NCBI GenBank assembly: GCA_021781835.1
Contig: JAJXWD010000009.1
Coordinates: forward strand, 23,339-87,338
DNA: 64,000 nt
Direction: 5' to 3'
Source of the DNA: Pseudomonadota bacterium
GTDB taxonomy: Bacteria > Pseudomonadota > Alphaproteobacteria > Acetobacterales > Acetobacteraceae
Part shown: positions 35,486 through 43,545 of the stretch, in pieces
How the letters are laid out: each line of letters begins with the position of its first letter
Position numbering within the stretch: position 1 is the first letter of the stretch
The notes under the pieces: model-generated
Databases searched by the model: none
Seen by the model: the letters and a program-made list of their open reading frames with translations, nothing else
Told to the model about the DNA's origin: nothing
Program-made: the position numbers and the translations under genes

Positions 35486-35522
35486 GCCGGAAAAATACCG
35501 GCCGGGCCGGCAAAAACCGGCC
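35486..35522 (-). terminator. Tandem hairpins downstream of ubiK
   Basis: GCCGG-AAAAATA-CCGGC (35486-35502) and GGCCGG-CAAAAA-CCGGCC (35505-35522). They lie about 24 nt past the ubiK stop on the minus strand and have T5 loops in that direction. Confidence 0.5.
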
Positions 35523-35545
35523 AGACCTGTACCAAATTGACACGC

Positions 35546-35803
35546 TCAGGACCGCGCGGCGGCCAGCTCCGACTCCAGCGCCGCCACGCGGGCTTCCAGC
35601 GCCTCGGCCTGGGCGCGGGCCTTGGAGGCCAGCTCGGCCATGGCGTCGAACTCCTCGCGCTTCACGAGGTCGAGCCGGCGCACCACCTCCTCGGCGCGGG
35701 CGCGGGCCAGGGAGCCCAGCTCCTCGCGCAGGCCGGCCAAGGCCGAAATGGCCCCACCGGCGACACCGGCCAGGTCATCGAAGAATTTCGGGCGATCATT
35801 CAT
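35546..35803 (-). CDS. ubiK: Ubiquinone biosynthesis accessory factor UbiK (BMFP family)
   Basis: 85 aa. MNDRPKFFDDLAGVAGGAIS is the amphipathic N-terminal helix of the BMFP/UbiK family, and the rest is a coiled coil with the conserved stretch LDLVKREEFDAMAELASKAR. UbiK helps ubiquinone synthesis at the membrane-associated Ubi complex. It is divergent from the hldD-lgt operon with 48 nt between starts, a neighbourhood (ubiK beside lgt) common in alphaproteobacteria. Confidence 0.9.
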   Translation of the reverse strand: MNDRPKFFDDLAGVAGGAISALAGLREELGSLARARAEEVVRRLDLVKREEFDAMAELASKARAQAEALEARVAALESELAAARS

Positions 35804-35851
35804 CACGGGGGGGCCTTCTCTGTTGGTCTCAACCTTCATATAACCCCGGTC

Positions 35852-36835
35852 ATGATACTGGTCACGGGTGGCGCTGGGTTTATTGGGTCCAATCTGCACG
35901 CGGCGCTGACCGCCGACGGGCAGGAGGTGGTGGTGGCCGACTGGCTTGGCCATGACGGGCAAAAATGGCGCAATCTTGCCAATCACCCGCCCGCGCAGCT
36001 GATCGCGCCCGAGCAGATCGAGGCGTTTCTTGAGCATGACATGCGCGTGACCGCCATTGTGCATCTGGGCGCGATCTCGGAAACCACCGCGACGGATGGC
36101 GATCTGGTGTGGCACACCAATGTCACCCTCTCGCAAAAGCTCTGGCATTGGTGCGCCGAGCGGCGGGTGCGGTTTATTTATGCCTCCTCGGCCGCCACCT
36201 ACGGCAACGGCGCCCGCGGGTTTGACGATGATTTTTCCCTGCCCGCGCTCAAAACACTGAAGCCGCTCAATTTATACGGCTGGAGCAAGCACGCTTTTGA
36301 TCTGTGGGTGGCCACCCAGGCGGCCGAGCACGCCAAGATGCCGCCCAACTGGGCGGGGGTTAAGTTTTTCAACGTCTATGGCCCGAACGAGTACCATAAG
36401 GGCAAGATGATCTCGGTGGTGAAGGTGAAGCATGACGAGGTGCGCCAGGGCTTGGCGCCCCGGCTGTTCCGCTCGGACCACCCCGAGATTGCCGACGGCC
36501 AGCAGGCGCGCGACTTTATTTATATCGACGATGTGGTGGCGGCGCTGAAATTTTTGCTCACCGCGCCGGATTTGCGGGGGATTTACAACCTCGGCACCGG
36601 CGTGCCCCGCTCTTATGCCGACCTCGCCGCCGCCGTGTGCCGGGCCAACGGGGCGGAACCCCGGATCGAGTTCATAGACATGCCCGCGAATTTGCGCGGG
36701 CAGTACCAAAGCTATACGGCCGCGCGCATGGACCGGTTGACGGGGCTTGGCTTCAACCACCGCTTCCATACCCTTGAAGAAGGGGTGGAGGCCTATATCC
36801 GAAACCATTTGCTCAAAGCGGATCCTTATCTGTGA
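35852..36835 (+). CDS. hldD: ADP-L-glycero-D-manno-heptose-6-epimerase
   Basis: 327 aa extended SDR. The NADP motif TGGAGFIGSNLH opens the protein, the catalytic YxxxK is LYGWSKHAFD, and FFNVYGPNEYHKGKMISVVKV with RDFIYIDDVV is typical of HldD/RfaD. It makes ADP-L-glycero-D-manno-heptose for the lipopolysaccharide inner core in the cytosol. The ATG at 35852 is preferred because the Rossmann motif starts immediately. Its stop overlaps the lgt GTG start by 4 nt, starting a chain of overlapping genes. Confidence 0.92.
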   Translation: MILVTGGAGFIGSNLHAALTADGQEVVVADWLGHDGQKWRNLANHPPAQLIAPEQIEAFLEHDMRVTAIVHLGAISETTATDGDLVWHTNVTLSQKLWHWCAERRVRFIYASSAATYGNGARGFDDDFSLPALKTLKPLNLYGWSKHAFDLWVATQAAEHAKMPPNWAGVKFFNVYGPNEYHKGKMISVVKVKHDEVRQGLAPRLFRSDHPEIADGQQARDFIYIDDVVAALKFLLTAPDLRGIYNLGTGVPRSYADLAAAVCRANGAEPRIEFIDMPANLRGQYQSYTAARMDRLTGLGFNHRFHTLEEGVEAYIRNHLLKADPYL

Positions 36836-37659
36836 AGGTTATCAACTGGCCCGATTTCTCGCCGGTGCTGTTCAGCATCGGTCCTTTTGCCGTGCATTAT
36901 TATGCATTGGCCTATATCACCGGCTTGCTGCTGGGCTGGTGGCTGGCGCGCAAGCTGGTGGGCATGGCCCCCATGGCCGCAACACCCGCGCAGGTGGATG
37001 ATTTTCTCACCTGGGCGGTGCTGGGCGTGCTGGTCGGCGGGCGGCTGGGCTATGTGATTTTTTACCAGAGCCATTTTGAGAGCTGGGGGCATATGCTCAC
37101 CCACCCGATCGACATCATCGCGGTGTGGCGGGGCGGCATGGCCTCGCATGGCGGGTTTATCGGCGTCACCGTCGCCATCATCTGGTTTTCGCTCAAGAAC
37201 AAGCTCGATATGTTCAAGTTTGGCGACCGGGTGGCGGTGTGCGTGCCGATCGGGCTGTTTTTGGGGCGAATCGCCAATTTCATCAATGGCGAGCTGTGGG
37301 GGCGGGTGGCCGATGCCGGCTCGAAATTCCCCTTGCTGGTGATTTTTCCGCAATCGGGAACATTGGCCCCGCGCTACCCCTCGGAATTGATCGAGGCGGC
37401 GACCGAGGGGCTGATCCTGTTCATCGTGATGATCAGCGCCGTGCAAAGCGCCAGGCTGCGGGAAAAACCCGGCTTCCTGGCCGGGCTGTTTCTTGTCCTT
37501 TACGGGGTGGCGCGGATTTTTTCGGAATGTTTCCGCGAGCCGGACAGTTTTCTGGGATTTTTGCCCTTTCACACCACCATGGGGCAGATTCTCTCGGTGC
37601 CGGTGATGATCGGCGGCGCGTATCTGATCTGGCGGAGCGGGCGTGAACGCACGGCCTGA
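36832..37659 (+). CDS. lgt: Prolipoprotein diacylglyceryl transferase
   Basis: 275 aa with seven predicted membrane segments. Family motifs are present: HYYALAYITGLLLGW near residue 22, RGGMASHGGFIGV with the essential histidine, and GRIANFINGELWGR with the essential arginine. Lgt transfers diacylglycerol from phosphatidylglycerol to the lipobox cysteine of prolipoproteins. It has a GTG start overlapping the hldD stop and itself overlaps the next gene by 17 nt. Two lipoproteins in the window (the BamB-like protein and the pgeF-linked one) are potential substrates. Confidence 0.96.
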   Translation: MKVINWPDFSPVLFSIGPFAVHYYALAYITGLLLGWWLARKLVGMAPMAATPAQVDDFLTWAVLGVLVGGRLGYVIFYQSHFESWGHMLTHPIDIIAVWRGGMASHGGFIGVTVAIIWFSLKNKLDMFKFGDRVAVCVPIGLFLGRIANFINGELWGRVADAGSKFPLLVIFPQSGTLAPRYPSELIEAATEGLILFIVMISAVQSARLREKPGFLAGLFLVLYGVARIFSECFREPDSFLGFLPFHTTMGQILSVPVMIGGAYLIWRSGRERTA

Positions 37660-38569
37660 ACGGTTCGATGCCTTCATGGCGCGGGCCAATGCGGCCTATT
37701 ACGCCACCCATGACCCGTTTGCCGATTTTGTCACCGGGCCGGAACTGACCCAGGTGTTTGGCGAGCTGCTGGGAGCCTGGGCCAAATATGTCTGGCAGGT
37801 GATGGGCGCGCCCGAGGATGTGATCCTGGCCGAGGCTGGGCCCGGGCGCGGCGTGCTGATGGCCGACGCGCTGCGCGCTTGGCCCATGCGCAATGTGCAT
37901 TTTATTGAAAGCTCGCCCAGGCTGCGGGCCGAGCAGCGGGCGCGCGTGCCGTTTGCCACCTGGCATGAGCGGCTGGAAACCCTGCCCCCGGGGCCGATGA
38001 TAATGCTGGCCAATGAGTTTTTGGACGCGCTGCCGGTGCGCCAGTTTGTGCGGCGCGAGAGCGGCTGGTGTGAGCGGTTTGTGCGCGCGGGCGCGCTGGT
38101 GGATTTGCCGAGCGATTATGACCTGCCCGACGATCCGGTGGGCAGCGTGCGGGAGGTGAATGAGGGCGCGCTGGCGTTTGTGCGGGCGCTGGCCGCGCGC
38201 GGGGCGGTGGGGCTGTTTATTGATTACGGACCGATGGAGTCGGGGGCGGGCGACTCGGTGCAGGCGATCCGCGCCGGGCACTATGCCGACCCGCTGGCCG
38301 CGCCGGGCGAGGCCGATATTACCGCCCATGTCGATTTTGGCGCCCTCAAGCGCGCCGCGCACGCCCAGGGGCCGGTGAAGCAGAACCGGTTTTTGAGCGC
38401 GCTGGGGCTGTTTGAGCGCACCGACCGGCTGGCCCAGGCCAACCCCGCCAAGGCCCAGCCTTTGCGCCAAAGCGCCCACCGCCTGACCGAGCCCGAGGCC
38501 ATGGGCAGCCTGTTCAAGGTGCTGTGCGTGTGCCCGCCTGAATTTCCCACCCTGCCGGGGTTTGAATGA
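37643..38569 (+). CDS. SAM-dependent methyltransferase, COG1565 (MidA/NDUFAF7 family)
   Basis: 308 aa. YATHDPFADFVTGPELTQVFGELLG is the family hallmark, followed by the SAM motif EAGPGRGVLMADALR and LANEFLDALPVRQFV. The mitochondrial relative NDUFAF7/MidA dimethylates an arginine of complex I subunit NDUFS2. Compared with most members the N-terminus is shorter by about 40 residues: the usual lead-in before the YYATHDP region is reduced to MNARPERFDAFMARANAA. The GTG start overlaps lgt; the stop overlaps pgeF as ATGA. Confidence 0.88.
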   Translation: MNARPERFDAFMARANAAYYATHDPFADFVTGPELTQVFGELLGAWAKYVWQVMGAPEDVILAEAGPGRGVLMADALRAWPMRNVHFIESSPRLRAEQRARVPFATWHERLETLPPGPMIMLANEFLDALPVRQFVRRESGWCERFVRAGALVDLPSDYDLPDDPVGSVREVNEGALAFVRALAARGAVGLFIDYGPMESGAGDSVQAIRAGHYADPLAAPGEADITAHVDFGALKRAAHAQGPVKQNRFLSALGLFERTDRLAQANPAKAQPLRQSAHRLTEPEAMGSLFKVLCVCPPEFPTLPGFE

Positions 38570-39303
38570 CCGAATTCCTGACCGCTCCCCTGCCCGCCCG
38601 CCATGGGTTTTTTACCCGCCGGGGCGGGGTTTCGCGGGGGTTTTACGCCAGCCTGAATGGCTCGTTTTCATCGGACGATCCGGCGCTGGTGCGCGAGAAC
38701 CGCGCCCGCGTGGCCGCCGCCCTGGGCGGTGACGCGGGCAAGCTGCTGGGCGTAAAGCAGGTGCATGGGCCAGAGGTGGCCCGCGTGACCGCGCCCTGGG
38801 CCGAAGGCGACGGGCCGCGGGCGGATGCCATGGTGACACGCCTGCCCGGGCTGATGCTGGGGATTATCACCGCCGATTGCGCGCCGGTGCTGTTTGCCAG
38901 CGCCAATGGCGTGGTGGGGGCGGCGCATGCGGGCTGGCGGGGCGCGGTGGGCGGCGTGCTGGAGGCGACGGTGAGTGCCATGCGGGCGCTGGGCGCCGAG
39001 GAGATTTGCGCCGCCATCGGCCCGTGCATTCATCAGCCGAGCTATGAGGTGGGCGCGGATTTGCGCGATGAAGTGCTGGCGGAGGGCGCGGCGGATGAGC
39101 GGTTTTTCGCTGCCGGGCGGCCCGGACATTGGTGGTTTGATTTGCCCGGCTATTGCCTGGCCAGGCTAACCCGCGCGGGCGTGGCCGCGCGGTCTCTTGG
39201 CGTGGATACCTGCGCCGATGAGGACCGGTTCTTCTCCTACCGGCGCAAATCCCTGCGTGGCGAGCCCGTGACCGGGCATCAGATTTCGGTGATATGCTCA
39301 TGA
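38566..39303 (+). CDS. pgeF: Peptidoglycan editing factor / purine nucleoside phosphorylase, YfiH family
   Basis: 245 aa. Metal-site motifs are GVKQVHGPEVA, ITADCAPVLF, AAHAGWRGAVGGVLE and IGPCIHQPSYEVG, giving the Cys/His set of the multicopper-like YfiH fold. In E. coli the protein (PgeF) keeps L-Ser from replacing L-Ala in muropeptides; homologues act on purine nucleosides. It continues the overlapping operon from lgt, and the next gene starts inside its stop codon. Confidence 0.94.
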   Translation: MTEFLTAPLPARHGFFTRRGGVSRGFYASLNGSFSSDDPALVRENRARVAAALGGDAGKLLGVKQVHGPEVARVTAPWAEGDGPRADAMVTRLPGLMLGIITADCAPVLFASANGVVGAAHAGWRGAVGGVLEATVSAMRALGAEEICAAIGPCIHQPSYEVGADLRDEVLAEGAADERFFAAGRPGHWWFDLPGYCLARLTRAGVAARSLGVDTCADEDRFFSYRRKSLRGEPVTGHQISVICS

Positions 39304-40178
39304 AGAAACTTGCCGCCGCCCTGCCCTTTTTGCTGCTGGCCGCGTGCGGCACGGCGCCGCAGCCATTTTTGGGCAAGCCCGGCGCGGTGGGCGCCAAGCT
39401 GGCCCAGCCGCCGGCGCCCGTGCTGTTCATTCCCGCCCCCCAGCATGCCGGGCTGAGCCAAGCCGGCGCGCAAGCCTATGCGCAAGCCCTGGCCAGCGCC
39501 CTGAGCGCCCAGGACGTGCCCGCCGTGCCCGGGCCGGTGCAGGGGCAGAACTGGCATCTCGAGGTTTCGGCCAGCGACCTGAGCGGCGAGATGACGCCGC
39601 ATTTTGCCATCGAGGGGCCGGACGGCAAGGATTATGGCGATGTCACCGGCGCGCCACAGCCGGAGGCGCAATGGGTGACCGCGAGCCCGGCTTTGCTGAA
39701 CGCCAGCGCCACCCTCGATGCCGCGACGCTGGAGCAGAGGCTGACCCAGATCAACGCCGCCATTCAGCAAAGCAACCCCGAATCTCTGGAAAACCGCACG
39801 CCGCGCGTGCTGGTGGGGCGGGTGACCGGTGCGCCGGGCGATGGCGACCAATCCCTGGCTTACGATCTAGGCCGCTATCTGCCCTCGCCCGACCTGGAAG
39901 TGACCCAAACCCCGGCACTGGCGGATTTTACGGTGAATGCCACCGTGAAGACCAAGCCCGATGCCGGCGGGCAGACGATGGTGGAGCTGGACTGGGTGGT
40001 GAAGGACCGCAATGGCCGGGTGACCGGGCAGGTGACGCAACTCCATGACCTGAACCTCGCCGACATCACGCCTTATTGGGGGGATGTGGCGGCGGCGGCG
40101 GCGCAGGAGGCGGCGAGCGGCGTGCAGGATGTGGTGAGCAACGCCGTGCTCAAAAAGGCCAAGATTCCGGCGCAATAA
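39300..40178 (+). CDS. Predicted lipoprotein of unknown function
   Basis: 292 aa from the ATG at 39300, which overlaps the pgeF stop. Lys-Lys, a short hydrophobic stretch and the lipobox LLLAAC (Cys16) mark a lipoprotein signal, so Lgt encoded three genes upstream would act on it. The mature part shows no catalytic motif I recognise: it is Ala/Gln/Pro-rich with regular beta-like segments (WHLEVSASDLSGEMTPHFAI, VELDWVVKDRNGRVTGQV) and a C-terminal helix. Lack of internal membrane segments and Asp after +1 suggests an outer-membrane, periplasm-facing location. Confidence 0.8.
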   Translation: MKKLAAALPFLLLAACGTAPQPFLGKPGAVGAKLAQPPAPVLFIPAPQHAGLSQAGAQAYAQALASALSAQDVPAVPGPVQGQNWHLEVSASDLSGEMTPHFAIEGPDGKDYGDVTGAPQPEAQWVTASPALLNASATLDAATLEQRLTQINAAIQQSNPESLENRTPRVLVGRVTGAPGDGDQSLAYDLGRYLPSPDLEVTQTPALADFTVNATVKTKPDAGGQTMVELDWVVKDRNGRVTGQVTQLHDLNLADITPYWGDVAAAAAQEAASGVQDVVSNAVLKKAKIPAQ

Positions 40179-40244
40179 CGCGCCCCCGCGCGGGGCTTGG
40201 ATGATGATTGGGGTGGATTGAAGCCAGCGGCCGCAAGCCAGCCC

Positions 40245-40303
40245 ATGAAATTGATCGTTAAAATATAACTAGAGCGGGTGCGTCATAACGCATCCCGCTC
40301 TAG
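40245..40303 (-). repeat. Dispersed palindromic repeat, partial inverted copy 3
   Basis: Minus-strand copy starting TAGAGCGGGATGCGTTATG and running to GATCAATTTCAT; the second palindrome is missing. Its first three bases are the TAG stop codon of the DUF486 gene. Confidence 0.78.
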
Positions 40304-40668
40304 AATTCATGGAAGGCGAAGAACGCCGCCAGGCCCAGGAAGCCGAAGGCGACGATCTGATTCCATTTGATCGCCTCGCCCAGATAATAGGTGGAAAATA
40401 CCGCGAACACGGCGAGGGTGATGACCTCTTGCATGGTTTTGAGCTGCGCGGCCGAATAGACCGTGTAGCCGATGCGGTTGGCGGGCACGGCCAGGCAATA
40501 TTCGAAAAACGCCAGCCCCCAGCTGATGGGAATGACCAGCCAGAGCGGGGTGCCGGGGAATTTGAGCTGCCCGTACCAGGCGAAGGTCATGAACACGTTG
40601 GAACATGCCAGCAGCAGGATGGGCGCGAGGGCACGCACGGTTGGCGAGGCGCTGAGGATTTCGGTCAT
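40300..40668 (-). CDS. DUF486 / small DMT-family membrane protein
   Basis: 122 aa with four hydrophobic segments: ALAPILLLACSNVFMTFAWY, WLVIPISWGLAFFEYCLAVPANRIGY, LKTMQEVITLAVFAVFSTYYLG and IVAFGFLGLAAFFAF. The KTMQEVITL..FST motif and the topology fit the DUF486 family, distant relatives of drug/metabolite transporters. Substrate unknown. The TAG stop is supplied by the adjacent dispersed repeat. It lies downstream of the metal exporter gene with a 30-nt gap and is probably co-transcribed. Confidence 0.85.
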   Translation of the reverse strand: MTEILSASPTVRALAPILLLACSNVFMTFAWYGQLKFPGTPLWLVIPISWGLAFFEYCLAVPANRIGYTVYSAAQLKTMQEVITLAVFAVFSTYYLGEAIKWNQIVAFGFLGLAAFFAFHEF

Positions 40669-40698
40669 GATTGCTCCCGGGCGAGGGGCTGACGGCGC

Positions 40699-41706
40699 TC
40701 AGGCGCTCATCAGCACTTCGATATTGAGGTGCGAAAGGGGGCCGATCTGGCTGGCGCGGGCGCGGTAATAGGCACAGTCACGCGTGGGCGATGCGCTCTT
40801 GACCGTGAGAATGGCCGCCAGATGGCCGGGACCGACCCGCCAGAGATGCAGATCGAGCAGCTCGTCATCGGCATCGACCACGGCGCGGAGGCGGGCGGCG
40901 AGGGTTTGGTCGGGGGTCATGTCGAGCAGGATGCGCCCGGTGTCGCGTACCAGGCCAAGCGCCCAGCTGGCGATGACCAGCGCGCCGACGATGCCGACCA
41001 GCGGGTCCATGAACAGCCAGTGATAGGCGCGGGCCAGAACGAGGCCGACAATGACCAGCACGGAGACGGCGGCATCGGCCGCGACGTGGATGAGGGCGGC
41101 GCGGAGGTTGTTGTCGCGCCCGATGGCCACATGGTGGCCGTGGTGACCGTGATCATGATCGTCGTGATGATCGTGGTCGTGGTCGTCATGATCGTGGTCG
41201 TGGTCGTCATGATCGTGGTCGTCATGATCGTGGCCATGGCCATGATGATGATGGTGGTGCCCGCCGGAGAGCAGCCAGGCGGAGGCGAGATTGACCGCGA
41301 GCCCCAGCGCCGCGATGGGAATGGCCTGGTTGAAGGCGATGTTGACCGGGTGGAACAGGCGGTTGAGCGCCTCGTAGAAGATCAGCAGGGCGATGGCGGC
41401 CAGGATGATGGCGCTGGTATAGCCCGCCAGATCACCGAACTTGCCGGTGCCGAAGGAGAAGCGCGGGTCGGTTTTATGTTTGCGCGCCAGCGTGTAGGCC
41501 ATGGCGGCCAGCAGCAGGGCGCCGGCATGGGTGCTCATGTGCAGCCCGTCGGCCACCAGGGCGAGCGAGCCGAACGCCCAGCCGCCAATGATCTCGGCCA
41601 GCATCATGAAGGTGCAAAGCCCGATCACCCACCAGGTGCGGCGCTCGGCGGCTTCGTGCCCGGTGCCGAGAAAATTATGCGCGTAATCGGGCTGCTGCTC
41701 GCTCAT
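40699..41706 (-). CDS. Cation diffusion facilitator, DmeF-like Co/Ni/Zn exporter
   Basis: 335 aa from the ATG at 41706 (GGGGAG upstream). CDF topology with six membrane segments. The TM2 metal site reads ADGLHMSTHAGAL, with His where Zn-type CDFs have Asp, a feature I associate with DmeF-type exporters; TM5 has HVAADAAVSV. Between TM4 and TM5 is a long histidine/aspartate-rich cytosolic loop of about 45 residues. The C-terminal domain ends in LSHLNIEVLMSA. The family exports divalent cations against protons. No dmeR-like repressor is seen next to it. Confidence 0.88.
   Translation of the reverse strand: MSEQQPDYAHNFLGTGHEAAERRTWWVIGLCTFMMLAEIIGGWAFGSLALVADGLHMSTHAGALLLAAMAYTLARKHKTDPRFSFGTGKFGDLAGYTSAIILAAIALLIFYEALNRLFHPVNIAFNQAIPIAALGLAVNLASAWLLSGGHHHHHHGHGHDHDDHDHDDHDHDHDDHDHDHHDDHDHGHHGHHVAIGRDNNLRAALIHVAADAAVSVLVIVGLVLARAYHWLFMDPLVGIVGALVIASWALGLVRDTGRILLDMTPDQTLAARLRAVVDADDELLDLHLWRVGPGHLAAILTVKSASPTRDCAYYRARASQIGPLSHLNIEVLMSA
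41131..41262 (-). repeat. In-gene low-complexity tract encoding a His/Asp loop
   Basis: Tandem trinucleotide-like repetition of GATCATGATCGTGGTCGT units within the exporter gene codes for alternating His and Asp. Slippage could readily change the loop length. Confidence 0.85.
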
Positions 41707-41798
41707 GATACTCCCCATTGAAACTTGGCGCTGATGTGGCGCCGAACCGCCGGGGAGGCAAGATGGATTCGGCACGCCGGGGCGTTTGGCGCGCTGTT

Positions 41799-42347
41799 TC
41801 AGCCCCCCCGCGCGACCAGCGTGAAGCTGACCCCGACATTGAGCCCGACATAATCCCCCGTGGCCCAGGCGCCCTGGCCGACCCCGAAAGCGGTGCGGTG
41901 GAGGGTGAGCGTGCCCTTGGCGGTGGCCTGGTTGCCTTTGAGGTCGAGCGTGAAGGGCAGCGTGAGCTGCTGGCTGTGGCCGCGCAGCGTGAGCGTGCCG
42001 GTGGTGGTGAATTTATCGCCGCCCAGCGGCGTGAAGCCGGTGGCGGTGAACACCGCCTTGGGCGTGGCCGCGATGTTGAACCAGTCTGCCCCTGGCAGGG
42101 CTGTGTCGCGCTGCTGGTCGCCGGTTTTGGCCGAGGCGAGGTCAACGGTGATTGTCACCGTCGCCGCCGCGGGATGGGCGGGATCATAGGAGATGGCCGC
42201 CTGCCAGGAGGAGAAGCTGCCGGTGAAGGCCGCCCCCGTCTCGGTGCCGGTGAAGGTGAGCGCGCTCTGGGCGGGCTGCATGGTCCAGCCGGCGGCGCAG
42301 GCGGGGCCGGCGGCGAGCAGAAAAACGGGCAGAAGCAGGGATTTCAT
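41799..42347 (-). CDS. YceI-family periplasmic lipid-binding protein (copy 1)
   Basis: 182 aa with a signal peptide (LLLPVFLLAAGPACA, then AGWTMQ). The body is the YceI lipocalin-like fold: ALTFTGTETGAAFTGSFSSWQA, then DWFNIAATPKAVFTATGF, TTTGTLTLRGHSQQLTLPF and HRTAFGVGQGAW. These bind isoprenoid lipids such as quinones or polyprenols. It starts 6 nt after a cytochrome b561 gene which is itself overlapped by a second yceI, forming yceI-cybB-yceI. Confidence 0.9.
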   Translation of the reverse strand: MKSLLLPVFLLAAGPACAAGWTMQPAQSALTFTGTETGAAFTGSFSSWQAAISYDPAHPAAATVTITVDLASAKTGDQQRDTALPGADWFNIAATPKAVFTATGFTPLGGDKFTTTGTLTLRGHSQQLTLPFTLDLKGNQATAKGTLTLHRTAFGVGQGAWATGDYVGLNVGVSFTLVARGG

Positions 42348-42353
42348 GATGAC

Positions 42354-42914
42354 CTAAAACCAGGGCGCCATGCGGCGCAGGATGTTGTCTTGCTTGAAGA
42401 AATGGTGGCGCAGCGCGGCGAGCACATGCAGCGCGACCACGCCCAGCGTGCCATAGGCCAGATAGGCGTGCACATCCTCGACCCAGGGCTCTATGGCGGC
42501 CTTGTTGGGCAGACCGGGCAGCCAGGGCAGATCCGGCCAGGGGATGAGGCCGTAGAGCACGGTGGGGATGTTGTAGGGCGACACCGACACCACCGCCCAG
42601 CCCGCCAGCGGAATGAGCAGCATGGCCAGATAAAGCAGATGATGCGCGCCGGCCGCGGCCTGGCGCTCCAGCCCGGTGAAGTCGGCGTCGTAGGCCGGGG
42701 GCTTGTGGGTGGCGCGCCATAACAGGCGCAGCACCACCGCCAGCAGCACCGTGATGCCGACCGATTTATGGAGCTGGAACATGGCGAATTTGGTGGCGAG
42801 GGGCAGGGTGAAGCTGGCCATGACCCAGCCCAGCGCCAGCTCGAAGAAAATGCCCAGCGCGATCACCCAGTGCAGGGTGATCGCCACGGCATCGTAACGC
42901 GGTTTGGCGCGCAT
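42354..42914 (-). CDS. cybB: Cytochrome b561
   Basis: 186 aa with four hydrophobic segments. RYDAVAITLHWVIALGIFFELALGWVM includes the first haem histidine, and FQLHKSVGITVLLAVVLRLLW, HHLLYLAMLLIPLAGW and VHAYLAYGTLGVVALHVLAALRHHF carry the others. It is a di-haem inner-membrane protein able to exchange electrons with ubiquinol and oxygen or superoxide. Located between two YceI genes and sharing a base with the upstream stop (TGATG), it likely handles the lipid or quinone bound by them. Confidence 0.92.
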   Translation of the reverse strand: MRAKPRYDAVAITLHWVIALGIFFELALGWVMASFTLPLATKFAMFQLHKSVGITVLLAVVLRLLWRATHKPPAYDADFTGLERQAAAGAHHLLYLAMLLIPLAGWAVVSVSPYNIPTVLYGLIPWPDLPWLPGLPNKAAIEPWVEDVHAYLAYGTLGVVALHVLAALRHHFFKQDNILRRMAPWF

Positions 42915-43519
42915 CAGGGCTGGACGAAGGCCGCCGAGATGATCAGCGTCACGTCATCGCCGATCAGGGGCACGTAGGTCTTCTGGTTGAAATCCGAGCG
43001 CTTCAGCTCACCCGTGGCATCGAAGCCGATGGTGTATTGCTTGGAAATCGGGTTGACGCCCGAGGCGTTGAACTTGACCTTGAGGGTCTCGGGCCGGGTG
43101 ACGCCATGGAAGGTCAGCTCGCCGGTCACCAGGGCGGTATCGTGGCCGGTGCGCACCACTTTCTCGGATTTGAACGTGATGGTGGGGTATTTGGCGGTGT
43201 CGAACCATTCGGGGGAGTTCAACTCGCCATCGAGCGTGGTGTTGGTGGTGGTGACGCTGTTGGCCGGGATGGTGATGTCGAAGCTGGTCTTGGCCAGGGC
43301 CTTGGGGTCGAGCGTGAGGCTGCCCGAGACGCCGGTGAAATTGCCGTACCAGGTGGTGAAGCCCATGTGCGAGACCGCGAACAGCACGCGGGTGTGGGTG
43401 GGCTCGACCTGGTAGGTGCCGGCTTTCACGTCGGCGGGGTTGGTATCGACATTTTGGGCCAAAGCCGCGATGGGCGCCAGGGCAAGGGCCGAAGTCAGGG
43501 CCAGGGTGGTGAAGTTCAT
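42914..43519 (-). CDS. YceI-family periplasmic lipid-binding protein (copy 2)
   Basis: 201 aa with a signal peptide (LALTSALALAPIAALAQ). YceI motifs: GTYQVEPTHTRVLFAVSHMGFTTWYGNFTGVSG (N-terminal region), LNSPEWFDTAKYPTITFKSE, VTGELTFHGVTRPETLKVKF and DATGELKRSDFN. It resembles canonical YceI more closely than copy 1. First gene of the yceI-cybB-yceI unit, lying 26 nt downstream of azoR, so all four may share the azoR promoter. Confidence 0.93.
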   Translation of the reverse strand: MNFTTLALTSALALAPIAALAQNVDTNPADVKAGTYQVEPTHTRVLFAVSHMGFTTWYGNFTGVSGSLTLDPKALAKTSFDITIPANSVTTTNTTLDGELNSPEWFDTAKYPTITFKSEKVVRTGHDTALVTGELTFHGVTRPETLKVKFNASGVNPISKQYTIGFDATGELKRSDFNQKTYVPLIGDDVTLIISAAFVQP

Positions 43520-43545
43520 GTGGTCTGTGGTCCTTGTGGGTGAAA

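Larger units (their letters stand above)
34853..35545. other. AT-rich 690-bp interval without a convincing gene
   Basis: Composition here is near 40-45 % GC by eye against about 65-68 % around it, with T- and A-runs and many stop codons in all frames. It contains the perfect palindrome ACAATAAATTTATTGT (35182-35197), a 9-nt direct repeat TCGATGTAG (35249-35257, 35268-35276), an FNR-like box, an 8-bp inverted repeat GGCGTGGC/GCCACGCC (34968-34975, 35131-35138), and two hairpins at its right end. A 61-codon frame (35355-35540) has no family character. It could be a large promoter region, a small-RNA locus or foreign DNA. Confidence 0.6.

Noticed and set aside
35355..35540. 61-codon plus-strand frame in the AT-rich gap
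   Set aside because: No Shine-Dalgarno, no family character, and it overlaps two hairpins likely to belong to the ubiK 3' end.
41131..41262. Tandem repetition that might suggest a CRISPR or satellite array
   Set aside because: The units are in frame inside the CDF exporter and encode its His/Asp loop; there are no spacers.
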